NCBI GenBank assembly: GCA_021805825.1
Contig: JAJZEC010000034.1
Location: 1 to 42,225 of the forward strand
Length of the DNA: 42,225 nt
Source of the DNA: Pseudomonadota bacterium
GTDB taxonomy: Bacteria > Pseudomonadota > Gammaproteobacteria > Burkholderiales > Burkholderiaceae_C
Reading direction: 5' to 3'
Shown: in pieces, positions 8,801 through 16,957 of the stretch
Position numbering within the stretch: the stretch's first letter is position 1
How the letters are laid out: the number at the start of each line of letters is the position of its first letter
The notes under the pieces: generated by a model
Seen by the model: the letters and a program-made list of their open reading frames with translations, nothing else
Told to the model about the DNA's origin: nothing
Database searches by the model: none
Translations under genes and position numbers: made by a program

Positions 8801-11800
8801 CGGCGCGCCCAGCCGGTAGCCGCGGGCGGCCAGCTGGCCCAGCACCGCCGCGCGGCCCGCCTCGGCCTGCCGGCGCGCCTCGGATGCCGCCATGCGCGCG
8901 AGGTCCGTGCGGCTGTCGCCGGCAAGATCCGGCGCATCAGGCGCGCGCCGGCTGAACAGCGGTCCGTTGCCAGCGTCGTCGGGCGGTGGGATCATCGCAT
9001 CGGCCCCCGCTCCCTCGTCGGAACGAGAACGCATAGGTTCGGCGAGCGTAGTCCTGGATGCGCCGTACCCCGCGCCAGAGACACCGGGAGCGCCTTCTTC
9101 CCAGCCAGTCAGCAGCCATGAGTTCGAGCCTGGCTGTCGCACCAGTACCGCTGTATCCCCCGCAAGTGTAATTGCGGCGCGCAAGGTGCCACCGATTTCC
9201 GTGCGCCGCACTTCTTCGCCGCGCGCGATCACGTTCACCGTGCGCTGCGCCAGGCGCCCGGCCTCATCGCGCGTCATCCCGTCCTTGCGCATGCGCTGGC
9301 CGATCAGATGCGCAATGCCCTTGCCGGGGCGAACCGCGCCGCTCGCGGCAGTTTCACCACCCGTGCTGCCCCACACGAAATCCACCCAGCCCAGCCCCGT
9401 GCGGTACATCGCGCGGTGGGCGTCGGTACGGTCCAGCAGCACGCGCGTCATGGCCTCGGTGCCGCGGCGCTCGTTGGCCTCCACCGACTTCATCGCGCTG
9501 CGGCTGAAGCGCATGTCCGGGTTCTCCGGATCAAACGTGCCGCGGTTCCCGCTGGCGCTCTTGATCTGCGTCGGCTCGAACGCCACCCACTGCCCGATGT
9601 CGGGCAGATGGATGCCGTCGTACCCCTCACGCTCCAGCCGGCGGCGCAGTGCGCGCGCTTCGTCGAAGCTGTCGATCGCCTGCAGTTCGGCCAGCGTCAT
9701 GCGCTTCGGGTTCTGGATGCTCAGCTGCGCGTCGATCACGCGCTGGTCGGCTGGTACGTAGTCCGCCGCCTTCTCGGCATAGCGCGCGGCCTTGGCGCGG
9801 TCCTCGGCAAAGAAGTGCCCCAGCGCCGAAGTCATGTGCCCGGTGTTGCCGGACAGGCGGCCGTTGTCGAATGCCCAGAACCCGCTGCCGGTGCCGTGGT
9901 AGACCGTCAGCGGATTGCCCTGCGCGTCCATGGCCTTGCTGTCGCCGAACCAGCGGCGGAACTCCGGTGTGCTGGTCGGGCCTGCGCCGCCATGGTCGAA
10001 ACGCATCTCGCTGGCGCCGACATCGCCAGGCGCTGCTTCCGGCAGTCCGGCAGCCCGGCGCTGCTCGTACTGGTTCAGCACGTCCAGCAGCGTGTCGCGG
10101 AAGCGCCGCACGTCCTGCAGATAGCGGTTGCTGCCCAGGTCGCGCGTGCGGCCCAGCCTGGCCAGCAGACCATCGAGGAAGTCCATGAACGCCTTGGCCA
10201 CCCGGCGAAAGATTTCGGGTGAGCGCTCGGCCAGGCGCTGCAGGAAGGCGCGGTCGCCCATGGCATCGCCGACCGCGTTCGCCGTCAGTTCCTCGGCAGC
10301 CAGATCACGGTCCACCCGCTCGCCATGGGTCCGGCGCTCCAGCTCGGCCTGCCATTCCGGCAGCCGCCCCTGACGGCGCACTTCGGCTTCCAGCGCGGCA
10401 TAGAGATCAGGCGCCTGCTGGCGCAGGTTGTGCGTGAACTCGTGGGCCACCACCACCACCGCCGGCGCGTCGGCCCGCTCATCCACGAAGATGCGCCCCT
10501 GCTTGCGGAAGGTCAGGCCGTTCCAGGTGTCGGCCTCCGGCGTCAGGTTGCGGACAATGCTGATCCGTGTTCCGCTGGCGGATTCGAGTTCTCGGAGCGC
10601 TCGATCCAGAGCGTCGGGCAGCACATCCCGAGGGACTTCCCGGAAACGCATGGCGTCGGTATGGCCCACGGACGCGCGCCAGCGGTTGAGGCTGGCGGCG
10701 AGCTGTCGGCTGGCTTCGGTCTGCCGGGCAGGCAGCCCGGCGGGGATTCCGGATCCTTGCGTTTCACCAGTCTGGTTCCCGTGTGCGGTCGGTTCGCTGC
10801 GTCCAGCATGGCGCTGGTCACGGCGATCGGCAAGCGACGCCTGCCCGGTGCCATCCTGCGCTTTGCGCCGGCTCAGGAATGGACGCCCATCCAGGCGCGT
10901 CATACCGCGACCGGTCAGGCCTCGATCGCTTTCAGATACGGAGTGGACGATGCCATCCCCGGTCCGGTACATGATGTCCAGCACGCGCACTTCGGCATCG
11001 GCCAGCGCGCTGCCCAGATTGCGCATGCTGCCCAGCTCCAGCGGATCGTTGCTGAAAATGACCGCGGCGCTGGCGTTGCTCTCGTGCAGTGCGCGCAGCA
11101 CGGGCACCATGGACGTGCGCACGTCGCCGGTGCGCAGCTTGGCCATGTTCTCTGTGCCCATCGGATACACGCCGAGCGGCCTGTGCTGGTTGTCCAGCAG
11201 CAGAAGGCCCTCGGGCGTTCCGCTGTCCATGATGCGGCCCACCGCCTGCCGGGCCTGCGCCGGGCTATCCAGCAATCCCTTGGGCAGCGGAATCGTGCCG
11301 CTCTCACCAGCGCCCGTGGACACCTTGGCGAACTGCCGTTCGACGCGCGGCACTTCAACTGCGCCGCGTGGCGCCGTCGTGATGTCGCTGACGCCTTCCT
11401 GGAAATGCACGAACTTCCTGGAGCCGGGCACCACGATGACCGATCCGCGCAGCTCGATGCCGGAGCCATTCAGCAGTGCCGCGAACCGTTGCTCGATCTG
11501 CCGATCCGCAGCGCTCGGCTCCATCCGGCCAGACGGATGATTGTGCGCGAAGTACACGCCGCGCGCGCCGGGCACGGCGGCGACCGTGCTCGCCATCAGC
11601 CCAGGAACTGCGATGGACGCATCCAGCGAACCCATGGAATGCCGCGCTACCGCCAGCGGGGCGCCGTCGCCGTCCACGACCAGCAGCAGCAGCTGTTCCT
11701 GCGGGCTCTTGCGCAGCGGCGCGATGATGTGCGCGGCGTCCGCGGCACTGTGCACGCGCGCGATGCCGCTGGAAAACTCGCCCGTGCGCACCAGCCGCAC

Positions 11801-14800
11801 GCGCCGCCGGAGTCCGGCCGTGCCGGACGCAGCGGCTTGCGCTGCCGTCCCGCGGCGCCCGCCAGGCGAAGCATCGCCGCCGGCGGCCAGCTCGCGCCTG
11901 ACCGCGCTCAGCGTTTCCTTGCGGATCGCCCTCGCGGCAGAGTCGCCACCGTCGCCACGCTGCGCCGGGAAGTACAGTTCCAGCTGTCCTGGCTCGGGCT
12001 GCAGGAAGGACCGTCCAGCGTCATCGGCTTGCGGAAGTTCACCGCCAGCACGTTGCGCCGTATCCGGTAAGGGACGGGTGTTTCCATAGTGCGCACCATC
12101 CGGGCCCAGGGTGCCGATGCTACCAATGTCCGCCTGCTGCGGGCGTGGCCCGGCAAACAGGTCACCGCCGCCGGCCAGCATGTCCTTGCGGCCGGGTTGG
12201 CCGGTGCCGTTGCGTGCCGCGTCGCGGCGTTCAGCCTCGGCGTGCAGCTGCTCGCGCGGCGTCGGCGGCGCAAATAGGCTGCCCGATTCCGGTGCCCGGC
12301 CTACCTCGGCGGGCGGCCCTTCGGCACGGCCGCCGTCGAGGCCGAAGCCTGCGCCCGTGCCGCCTCGATCCGCGCCTTCACCTCCGGCGGCAGCACCAGC
12401 GGCGGCTCGCCCGGCACGTCCTTCGCGTTGGCCACCGCCACCCCCAGGTTCAGCAATGCGTCGAGCATCGGCACCGAGATCGAATCCGCGCGCCTGGTCG
12501 CCATGTGCGGCCCTCAGCCATTCGTTGGCGTAGCGTAGCGCATCGTCGATGGTCGATGCGGGAGCGGCGCCGAACAGGCTCTCGTTGGCGGCGCCCTTCT
12601 CCGCGCGCTCGGCAAACTCCGCCGCCGCACGCAGCGCATCGGCGATGCGGCGCGGCGCGCGCGCGTTGTCCGCGTAGAAGCGCGCCATCGACTCGGCCTG
12701 CGTGTTCCTGCCAAACAGATCGCGCTGGGCGATGAACTCGTCCATGCGCAGGCCGCGGCGCGCCGCTTCCCGCAGCAGTTCGAAAGCGTCGGCCACCACC
12801 CCTGGCAGGTTGCCCAGTGGCCCGCTGCGTTCCAGCCGGGCCAGCGCCGGCGCCGCCATCCGCATGGCGGACAGCACGTTGCGGCTCTCCGGATGCAGGT
12901 CTTCCACCATCGCCGACAGCAGCCGGTCGTCACCGTAGGCGCGTGCGATGACCGCCGCGTGCAGCCGCTGCAGGGCCGCGGCGTTCGGCTCGCCGCGCGC
13001 GTCCACCATCTGCGCGGCCTCGTTCGGCCCGAGATTGTGGAACCACGCGCGGAAGAAACCGCGGTTCGCGGCCGGCAGGATGCTGCCGTCCTCGCCCAGG
13101 CCCAGGCCGTCCAGCGCCGGCAGCGCGCGTGCGTCGGTGGTGGCGCGCTCCACCGGCGACAGGCCCAGCTGCGCGCCCGCATTGCTGGCGGCGGCCATGT
13201 CGCCGCTGTCGTGGGCGCGGTCGTACACGCGCACCAGCACGGGGCTGCGCATGCCGGCGATGGCCTGCGGGTCCACGCCGTGCGTCGCGGCGTCGGCCAG
13301 GATGCCCTGCCGGTAGTTCCCCGCACGGCCCGCGCGCCAAGCCGCCTGCAGGCCCGCCGTGCGGCCGTTGTTCAGCGCGCGCAGCGCGGCGTCCGCATAG
13401 GCCGGGTTCACGGCGCCGTCGGCATCGTGCGAGGCCTGTACCGCGTCGGCCTCGATCACGGCATAGCGCACCGGGATGCGGCGGCCGTCGGCCAGCTTCA
13501 CGTAGTCCTCGCGCCCCTGGGCGGCGCCCTCCGGCAACTGGCCACCTGACGCCGACACCATCGGCGCGCCGGTATTCGGGTCGCGCGAGAAGCCCAGCCG
13601 TTCGGGGTCCGGATTGCGGGCAATCGCCTGCATCTGCGCCACACTGGCCACCCGGCTGCGGTCGCGGTTCTGCAGGGTCAGGCCATTGTCGATGCGCAAT
13701 GGCGCACCGGCAGGCGGTGGCGGTGGCGATGGCGCCGGTGGGGTGGGGTCGGTTCGCTGCGCCGTCGGACCCAGCAGATCGCCAAGGTCTTCCGGCCGCG
13801 CAGGCGTTGCCATCGTGGGCGCGGTCTTGGCCGCATCGAACGCCGCGATGGCGGCGGCCGCGGCGGCCTTCTCGTCCGGGGTGCGTGCACCACGCCAGGC
13901 CTCGATCAGCTGCAGGCGTGTGGCGTCGCCGCGCACCGGCGCGGTGGCGGGCGGTGGCGCGGGCGGCGGCGGCTTTGCGGCACGCTGCACGGGTGCCGGT
14001 TCCGGCACCGGCCCGGGCCTGCGACGCGGCGCGGCCTCGCCCCACATGGACTGCCCGGCACGCGGACCCAGCAGCGCCGCCATCAGCGCCTGCACGCCGG
14101 CGTTGGCGGCCAGGCCCTCGCCCGTGCTCTCGCGCTTCGCGCCCTCCGGCAGCACGGTATTGAGCGCCGCGTTCTGCGCCAGTTCCGCGCCCACGCCCGC
14201 GGCGGCGCCGGTGGCCGAGCGCTTCAGCAGCCCGCCCGGCACGCTCAGCGGCACCGCGTTGGCGGCCACGTCGGTCAGCGCGCTGAGCGCCGCGGCCTCG
14301 CCCGCCTGCGCCGGCGTGCCGCCGGCCTCGATCACGTCCTGCGCCGTCTGCCCGGCGTGCGATGCGGCCGGGATGATGCTGGCCCTGGCGCTACGCTCCA
14401 GCGCACGGCCCGCAATCCCCGCGCCGCGGGCCAGCGCGCCGCGTGTTGCAGCGCCTGCCCCTGCACGTGCAATTCCGGTCGCCCCGCCGCTGAACATCAT
14501 TGCCGCAAGGTCCGGCACGAACGAGGCCACCTGCTGGGTCACGCGCTCGCCTGTGCTGGCGTCCGGCGCATAGCCGACGTCCTGCTGGAACCTGCCGATG
14601 CGGTCCACCGCGCGGCCCACGGCATCGGCCGCGCCATGCCCGCCCGTCACCGTGTCGATCAGCGCGGCGGCCGGCATGCCGCCGAAGAGGGTCGCGGTCC
14701 GCCCCATGCCGGACAGCCCCTGCGCCACGCCGCGCGACACGGCCATGCCGTAGTCGCCCATCACGTCACCCAGCCCGCGCTGCGGTGCTGGCTTCGGCGC

Positions 14801-14935
14801 GGTGGGCCTGGCCAGCGATTTCTCGAAGGCGTCGAAACCATCGAACAGTCCGGCACCGCCGGCCGCACGGCTCCCGTCCGTGTTCACCGTCCCGGTGCGC
14901 TCGAAGCGCCCGAAATCGTCGAACAGCCCGGCCAC
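5846..14935 (-). CDS. Giant polyvalent virion protein (3029 aa): ddrB-ParB-like, JAB, zincin, ART-like, nuclease-like, LPD38 regions
   Basis: It starts at a GTG one base after the previous stop (AGGGG ribosome site). Regions in order: a duplicated GLFDxF motif (residues ~3-13 and ~28-39); an Ala/Gly-rich helical part; a ddrB-like ParB region (~418-600, PVRYAVIEADAV at 488); a RadC/JAB metalloprotease-type fold with HNHPSG at 1131; a second JAB-like copy with FSNDP instead of the metal motif at 1294; a zincin with HEFTH at 1498; an ADP-ribosyltransferase-like domain with YHGTG at 1679; a Barnase/EndoU-type nuclease-like domain (PBECR-like, GWVDFVWG near 1850); and a long helical C-terminus containing an LPD38-type segment (NFNRKGAFGQ near 2562). 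This is the layout of phage polyvalent proteins, thought to be ejected with DNA and to counter host defences. Its place between virion and lysis genes fits a particle protein. Family names are from memory. The frame is weak around residues 811-880, where another gene overlaps. Confidence 0.88.
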   Translation of the reverse strand: MAGLFDDFGRFERTGTVNTDGSRAAGGAGLFDGFDAFEKSLARPTAPKPAPQRGLGDVMGDYGMAVSRGVAQGLSGMGRTATLFGGMPAAALIDTVTGGHGAADAVGRAVDRIGRFQQDVGYAPDASTGERVTQQVASFVPDLAAMMFSGGATGIARAGAGAATRGALARGAGIAGRALERSARASIIPAASHAGQTAQDVIEAGGTPAQAGEAAALSALTDVAANAVPLSVPGGLLKRSATGAAAGVGAELAQNAALNTVLPEGAKRESTGEGLAANAGVQALMAALLGPRAGQSMWGEAAPRRRPGPVPEPAPVQRAAKPPPPAPPPATAPVRGDATRLQLIEAWRGARTPDEKAAAAAAIAAFDAAKTAPTMATPARPEDLGDLLGPTAQRTDPTPPAPSPPPPPAGAPLRIDNGLTLQNRDRSRVASVAQMQAIARNPDPERLGFSRDPNTGAPMVSASGGQLPEGAAQGREDYVKLADGRRIPVRYAVIEADAVQASHDADGAVNPAYADAALRALNNGRTAGLQAAWRAGRAGNYRQGILADAATHGVDPQAIAGMRSPVLVRVYDRAHDSGDMAAASNAGAQLGLSPVERATTDARALPALDGLGLGEDGSILPAANRGFFRAWFHNLGPNEAAQMVDARGEPNAAALQRLHAAVIARAYGDDRLLSAMVEDLHPESRNVLSAMRMAAPALARLERSGPLGNLPGVVADAFELLREAARRGLRMDEFIAQRDLFGRNTQAESMARFYADNARAPRRIADALRAAAEFAERAEKGAANESLFGAAPASTIDDALRYANEWLRAAHGDQARGFDLGADARRIAEPGGGGGQREGRAGRAAAGAAAGGEGADRGGTGAGFGLDGGRAEGPPAEVGRAPESGSLFAPPTPREQLHAEAERRDAARNGTGQPGRKDMLAGGGDLFAGPRPQQADIGSIGTLGPDGAHYGNTRPLPDTAQRAGGELPQADDAGRSFLQPEPGQLELYFPAQRGDGGDSAARAIRKETLSAVRRELAAGGDASPGGRRGTAAQAAASGTAGLRRRVRLVRTGEFSSGIARVHSAADAAHIIAPLRKSPQEQLLLLVVDGDGAPLAVARHSMGSLDASIAVPGLMASTVAAVPGARGVYFAHNHPSGRMEPSAADRQIEQRFAALLNGSGIELRGSVIVVPGSRKFVHFQEGVSDITTAPRGAVEVPRVERQFAKVSTGAGESGTIPLPKGLLDSPAQARQAVGRIMDSGTPEGLLLLDNQHRPLGVYPMGTENMAKLRTGDVRTSMVPVLRALHESNASAAVIFSNDPLELGSMRNLGSALADAEVRVLDIMYRTGDGIVHSVSESDRGLTGRGMTRLDGRPFLSRRKAQDGTGQASLADRRDQRHAGRSEPTAHGNQTGETQGSGIPAGLPARQTEASRQLAASLNRWRASVGHTDAMRFREVPRDVLPDALDRALRELESASGTRISIVRNLTPEADTWNGLTFRKQGRIFVDERADAPAVVVVAHEFTHNLRQQAPDLYAALEAEVRRQGRLPEWQAELERRTHGERVDRDLAAEELTANAVGDAMGDRAFLQRLAERSPEIFRRVAKAFMDFLDGLLARLGRTRDLGSNRYLQDVRRFRDTLLDVLNQYEQRRAAGLPEAAPGDVGASEMRFDHGGAGPTSTPEFRRWFGDSKAMDAQGNPLTVYHGTGSGFWAFDNGRLSGNTGHMTSALGHFFAEDRAKAARYAEKAADYVPADQRVIDAQLSIQNPKRMTLAELQAIDSFDEARALRRRLEREGYDGIHLPDIGQWVAFEPTQIKSASGNRGTFDPENPDMRFSRSAMKSVEANERRGTEAMTRVLLDRTDAHRAMYRTGLGWVDFVWGSTGGETAASGAVRPGKGIAHLIGQRMRKDGMTRDEAGRLAQRTVNVIARGEEVRRTEIGGTLRAAITLAGDTAVLVRQPGSNSWLLTGWEEGAPGVSGAGYGASRTTLAEPMRSRSDEGAGADAMIPPPDDAGNGPLFSRRAPDAPDLAGDSRTDLARMAASEARRQAEAGRAAVLGQLAARGYRLGAPGWQADTGRWVGVRGALHDARVALQDKMLALRDAQQDIERFAGDVLPDAMDAYRLENLMHGRVADRIKAIEHDFIGPLQRRMRNLGVSVAQLEDMLLARHAPERNARIAEINPALPDGGAGISTVDAQAVLDGRLAGPYSGKVMDAATRAKLVHLAGMVDRLRAGTLQELLDSGQITQPLHDALLDTYHYYVPLRGRGDGLDADLGHGTGRGASATRQNLRRALGRGEGNLPGDILGEMIGDAQRAALGAEKARVGRALLRLASEHPNEAAWTVEPADLEWKFNETTGEAYLGPRNRAEDMDRTLLVNEGGTLYRVRFNDARLARAVLNLGARDLNALSRVLGPVMRYLSATLTSYNPGFVPVNMVRDLGLGLSGLAAEHGPAVMADALRAYPAAMRAAFRDFRHRAGDADVPDARKSMEDWAREFAEAGGQTGIAVIPDVESIGRDLARGAQDWRTLLARGHVLSAAARPLAPVARAVERINVAVENALRLSAYVALRRTGRTREQAAGYAKNITVNFNRKGAFGQAANALYLFFNASVQGVHRVGTLIRDNPGTVGTGMAALAGLQATFALALMDDEDRQGLSTWETIPAWRKQTSLIIPAPWSQDGYFALPLPYGFNWFGYAGGRIAQAAAGRDRERASVVVDLAQGAVRAFSPLPLDEGLQGAAPFVVAKAMQLAGNRDDLGRPIAKDGGFDRFDVPKAATGRADTPQVYRQAAWALNRIGGGDDFTPPVYMSSLTDVAPEQLEWLVTTALGGLGGTASRGLRFGEGLRAGSFRGVADALSQAPVVSSFGIEGNRKAAVAQDFYGQRDAFERGLARLRAAWVADGVDGFRAERARLGTGFAGVKLARYTGLSRDGSRVPGDVRVTSAGSPVLVAAPGSVFAAHRDAVAAAGGMTRAIQRLRGDDPMTVGEVIALAAGDGNRRKAAEAIEAAELPRSGQADAVLRRRALDYLQQRRQELQGHYLQRARDDRRGLIQRDGKAA
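5864..5882 (-). promoter_or_regulatory. Repeated late element, copy 1 (before lysis cassette)
   Basis: The minus strand reads GCGTGGCTTGATCCAGCGC. All 19 bases are identical to the copy at 28240..28258, and the inner 13 (GGCTTGATCCAGC) are identical to 22895..22907. Here it lies in the last codons of the polyvalent gene, 25 bases before the Rz start. Function as a late promoter, activator or antitermination site is inferred from its placement before late modules. Confidence 0.5.
12301..12504 (-). CDS. Small overlapping gene inside the polyvalent gene (67 aa)
   Basis: A 67-residue frame in the same direction as the surrounding giant gene but in another phase. It has its own stop codon (TGA) just upstream, then GAGG with 7-base spacing to an ATG: a complete translation start. 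Nearly all its third codon positions are G or C (about 94% by my count), as in this phage's other genes. The enclosing frame scores only about 57% here and encodes a Gly/Ala/Arg run of low complexity. The product (VPMLDALLNLGVAVANAKDV, then PPEVKARIEAARAQASAS) looks like a small helical protein. Family unknown. The alternative is a pair of compensating frameshifts in the giant gene. Confidence 0.5.
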   Translation of the reverse strand: MATRRADSISVPMLDALLNLGVAVANAKDVPGEPPLVLPPEVKARIEAARAQASASTAAVPKGRPPR

Positions 14936-14936
14936 A

Positions 14937-15731
14937 TCAGTCCCCTTCGCCCTGCTGCAGGTAGGCGTCGCTGCTGCCCACCAGCTGCGCGGCTGCGCGC
15001 GGATAGCCCTTCTTCACCAGGTAGGCGGCGACGACGCGCGGATCCTTGCCCTGCGCGATCAGTGCGCGGGCCTGCGCCAGTGCCTCAGCATCGGATGGTG
15101 CCGCCGGCTCCGGCTTTTCGGATGCGGTCTTGCCCACCTCTGCGGTCTCTGCCCGGCGCCTGTCCGCCAGCGCCGCCGCGGCGCCGGCCTCGGCGCCGTA
15201 CTTGCCGGCCTGCGCGCGCTGCGCGCCCGCCATCGCATCGCCCAGCGGCGTCAGCGCCACCGTCTGCGCCTCGGGCGCGCGGTAGGGGTCGATCACGGCA
15301 TTGCCCTGCACATCGGCACGCGGGATCAGCTTCCCGCCGCGCACCGCGTTGAGCCGGTTCAATGCGTCCACGTCACCGCTGTCCGCCAGTGCCGCCGCGT
15401 GCTCCGTCAGCTTCTGGTCGATCAGGTCGCCCAGCCCCGCCGTCACGTTGCGCAGCGGGATGCCGCTCAGCATCACCGTCGATGCCGCCTCGGGCTGCGC
15501 GATGCCCAGCTGGCCCAGCGCCGGCGCCAGCGTGTCCTGCGCGATGCCGCGCCGCTGCGCCTCGCGCGCCCGCTCGAAGATCTGGTCCAGCCGCGCGCGC
15601 CGCTCCATGCCCAGCACGCCGGCATCCCGTGCGCGCTGCGCCGGGCCGCCGCCCAGCAGGTCGCCCAGCGCCAGCGCGCCGGCGTTGGCCTGCGGCTGCC
15701 ACTGCGCCATCAGTTCGCCCAGGCTGGCCAT
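14937..15731 (-). CDS. Putative internal virion (ejection) protein, helical
   Basis: A 264-residue protein. Its ATG overlaps the previous stop (TGATG). It is Ala/Gln/Arg-rich and almost wholly helical, with segments such as LDQIFERAREAQRRGIAQD and QAREL-type heptads, a central GIPLRNVTAGLGDLIDQKLTEHAAAL, and a small C-terminal helix pair (DPRVVAAYLVKKGYPRAAAQLVG). No enzymatic motif is visible. Three such helical proteins in a row just before the giant polyvalent gene match the internal core/ejection protein slot of podoviruses (T7 gp14-16, P22 gp7/16/20). That role is inferred from position and composition. Confidence 0.68.
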   Translation of the reverse strand: MASLGELMAQWQPQANAGALALGDLLGGGPAQRARDAGVLGMERRARLDQIFERAREAQRRGIAQDTLAPALGQLGIAQPEAASTVMLSGIPLRNVTAGLGDLIDQKLTEHAAALADSGDVDALNRLNAVRGGKLIPRADVQGNAVIDPYRAPEAQTVALTPLGDAMAGAQRAQAGKYGAEAGAAAALADRRRAETAEVGKTASEKPEPAAPSDAEALAQARALIAQGKDPRVVAAYLVKKGYPRAAAQLVGSSDAYLQQGEGD

Positions 15732-16321
15732 CACGCACCCCCGTTGCCGCGCCGGGCCATGGTCCACGCCGCCGACTGCCCGGTCTGGGTGGCGAGGTCC
15801 AGCCACGGATTGCGGCGGATGCCGCGCAGCCGCAGCTCGTTCAGGAAATCCATGCCCTGCGCCTTGCTGCGCAGACGGGCGAGGTCCACGCCGAGGTTGC
15901 CGATGGCAAAGCCCTCGCGCTGCCGCTGCAGCGCCGGGGCATCAATGCGCGCCATCAGGTCCGCCACGCGGTCGCCGTAGTCCTGCACGCCGCCCGCGGC
16001 GTCGCGCGCGTCCTGCTGGAACGCGGCCGAGGTGCCGCCCGGCGTCGCCATGGCACCGGACGCCGCGGCGCGGTGCGCACGCAGGGCGTCCAGATAGCCC
16101 TGCAGCGCACCGGCACGGTCCTGCTCCGGCGCCGATGCGGCGGTTTCCTGCACGGTCTGCGCCACGCGCTGCGCCGCCGCCTGCCGCGCCGCCACCTGGT
16201 CGCGGATCTGCTGCGCCAGCGCCTCGTCCTGCCGGCGCGCCGTGCGCTGGCTGTTGATGTAGCCGGCGCCGGCCGATGCCGCGCCGATCGCCAGCGGAAC
16301 CCACAGTGCCTCGGTGCCCAT
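15731..16321 (-). CDS. Putative internal virion protein with N-terminal hydrophobic segment
   Basis: A 196-residue protein. I chose the ATG at 16321 (MGTEALWVPL) because GGGAG lies 8 bases upstream; an ATG at 16336 would overlap the previous gene. Residues ~6-22 (LWVPLAIGAASAGAGYIN) are hydrophobic and Gly/Ala-rich, like the membrane-inserting start of small podoviral ejection proteins such as T7 gp14. A long Ala/Gln/Arg coiled coil and a basic C-terminal end (LRGIRRNPWLDLATQTGQS) follow. It is coupled to both neighbours by overlap or 2-base spacing. A role in the DNA-ejection conduit is inferred. Confidence 0.66.
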   Translation of the reverse strand: MGTEALWVPLAIGAASAGAGYINSQRTARRQDEALAQQIRDQVAARQAAAQRVAQTVQETAASAPEQDRAGALQGYLDALRAHRAAASGAMATPGGTSAAFQQDARDAAGGVQDYGDRVADLMARIDAPALQRQREGFAIGNLGVDLARLRSKAQGMDFLNELRLRGIRRNPWLDLATQTGQSAAWTMARRGNGGA

Positions 16322-16323
16322 GG

Positions 16324-16956
16324 TCAGTGCTCCCACGTGTAGAACGGCGTGCGCGCCTGCGGCTGCGCGAACGAAAGGATCGGCTGGTACAGCGGCGTGC
16401 CGAACGCCTGGCGGTACTGCCTGGCCTGCCGCGACTGGTCGTACAGCCTGGCCATGCCGGCAAACACGTCGCCCAGCCCCTGTGCCTGCGCGCCGGCAAG
16501 CTCGCTGTCCAGCGCGGTGCGCATGGCGCTCGCCGCCTGCTGCGCGGCGGTGCCGGCGTCCAGCCCCGACTGCGCCATCGAGATCAGGTTCAGGCGCGTC
16601 TGCTGGTCCTGCCCGGCCAGCTGCGCGCCGGCGCCCTGCGCGCGCCGCTCGGCGTCCAGCACGCCGCGCTGGTACATCTCGCCGGCGGTGCGCTGCTGGT
16701 CGATCTGCGTGCTGCCTCCGGTCACGCCGTTGCGCGCCAGCGCAAAGCGCAGCTCGCGGTCGTTGATGCCCTTCTGCCGGTCCAGGTCCTGCCCGTAGTA
16801 GTCGCGCATCGCGCGCACGAAATCCTGGATCTGCCGCACGCGCGCCGGGCTGTTGTAGGCGGCGTTGACCGCGGCGGTGGTCGCGTCGATCTGCGCCTGC
16901 CGCTGCTGCTCGGCCTGCTGTGCCTGCTGCTGCGCCCTGTTCGATCCGCTGCCCAT
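16324..16956 (-). CDS. Putative internal virion protein, Gln/Ala-rich coiled coil
   Basis: A 210-residue protein beginning with a Gln/Arg-rich coil (NRAQQQAQQAEQQRQAQ). Helices follow (AAVNAAYNSPARVRQIQDFVRAMRDYYG), then a conserved-looking block around a Gly-rich turn (FALARNGVTGGSTQ) and an aromatic-ended C-terminus (QARTPFYTWEH). No catalytic motif and no membrane span is seen. Its place between the acetyltransferase-fold protein and two other helical proteins fits a particle-core protein. I do not recognise a named family. Confidence 0.66.
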   Translation of the reverse strand: MGSGSNRAQQQAQQAEQQRQAQIDATTAAVNAAYNSPARVRQIQDFVRAMRDYYGQDLDRQKGINDRELRFALARNGVTGGSTQIDQQRTAGEMYQRGVLDAERRAQGAGAQLAGQDQQTRLNLISMAQSGLDAGTAAQQAASAMRTALDSELAGAQAQGLGDVFAGMARLYDQSRQARQYRQAFGTPLYQPILSFAQPQARTPFYTWEH

Positions 16957-16957
16957 G

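Noticed and set aside
5822-9121. A 1099-codon plus-strand frame opposite the polyvalent gene
   Set aside because: It is full of Arg, His, Ala and Gln with no domain, as expected from an antisense frame of GC-rich DNA; the minus frame carries recognisable domains.
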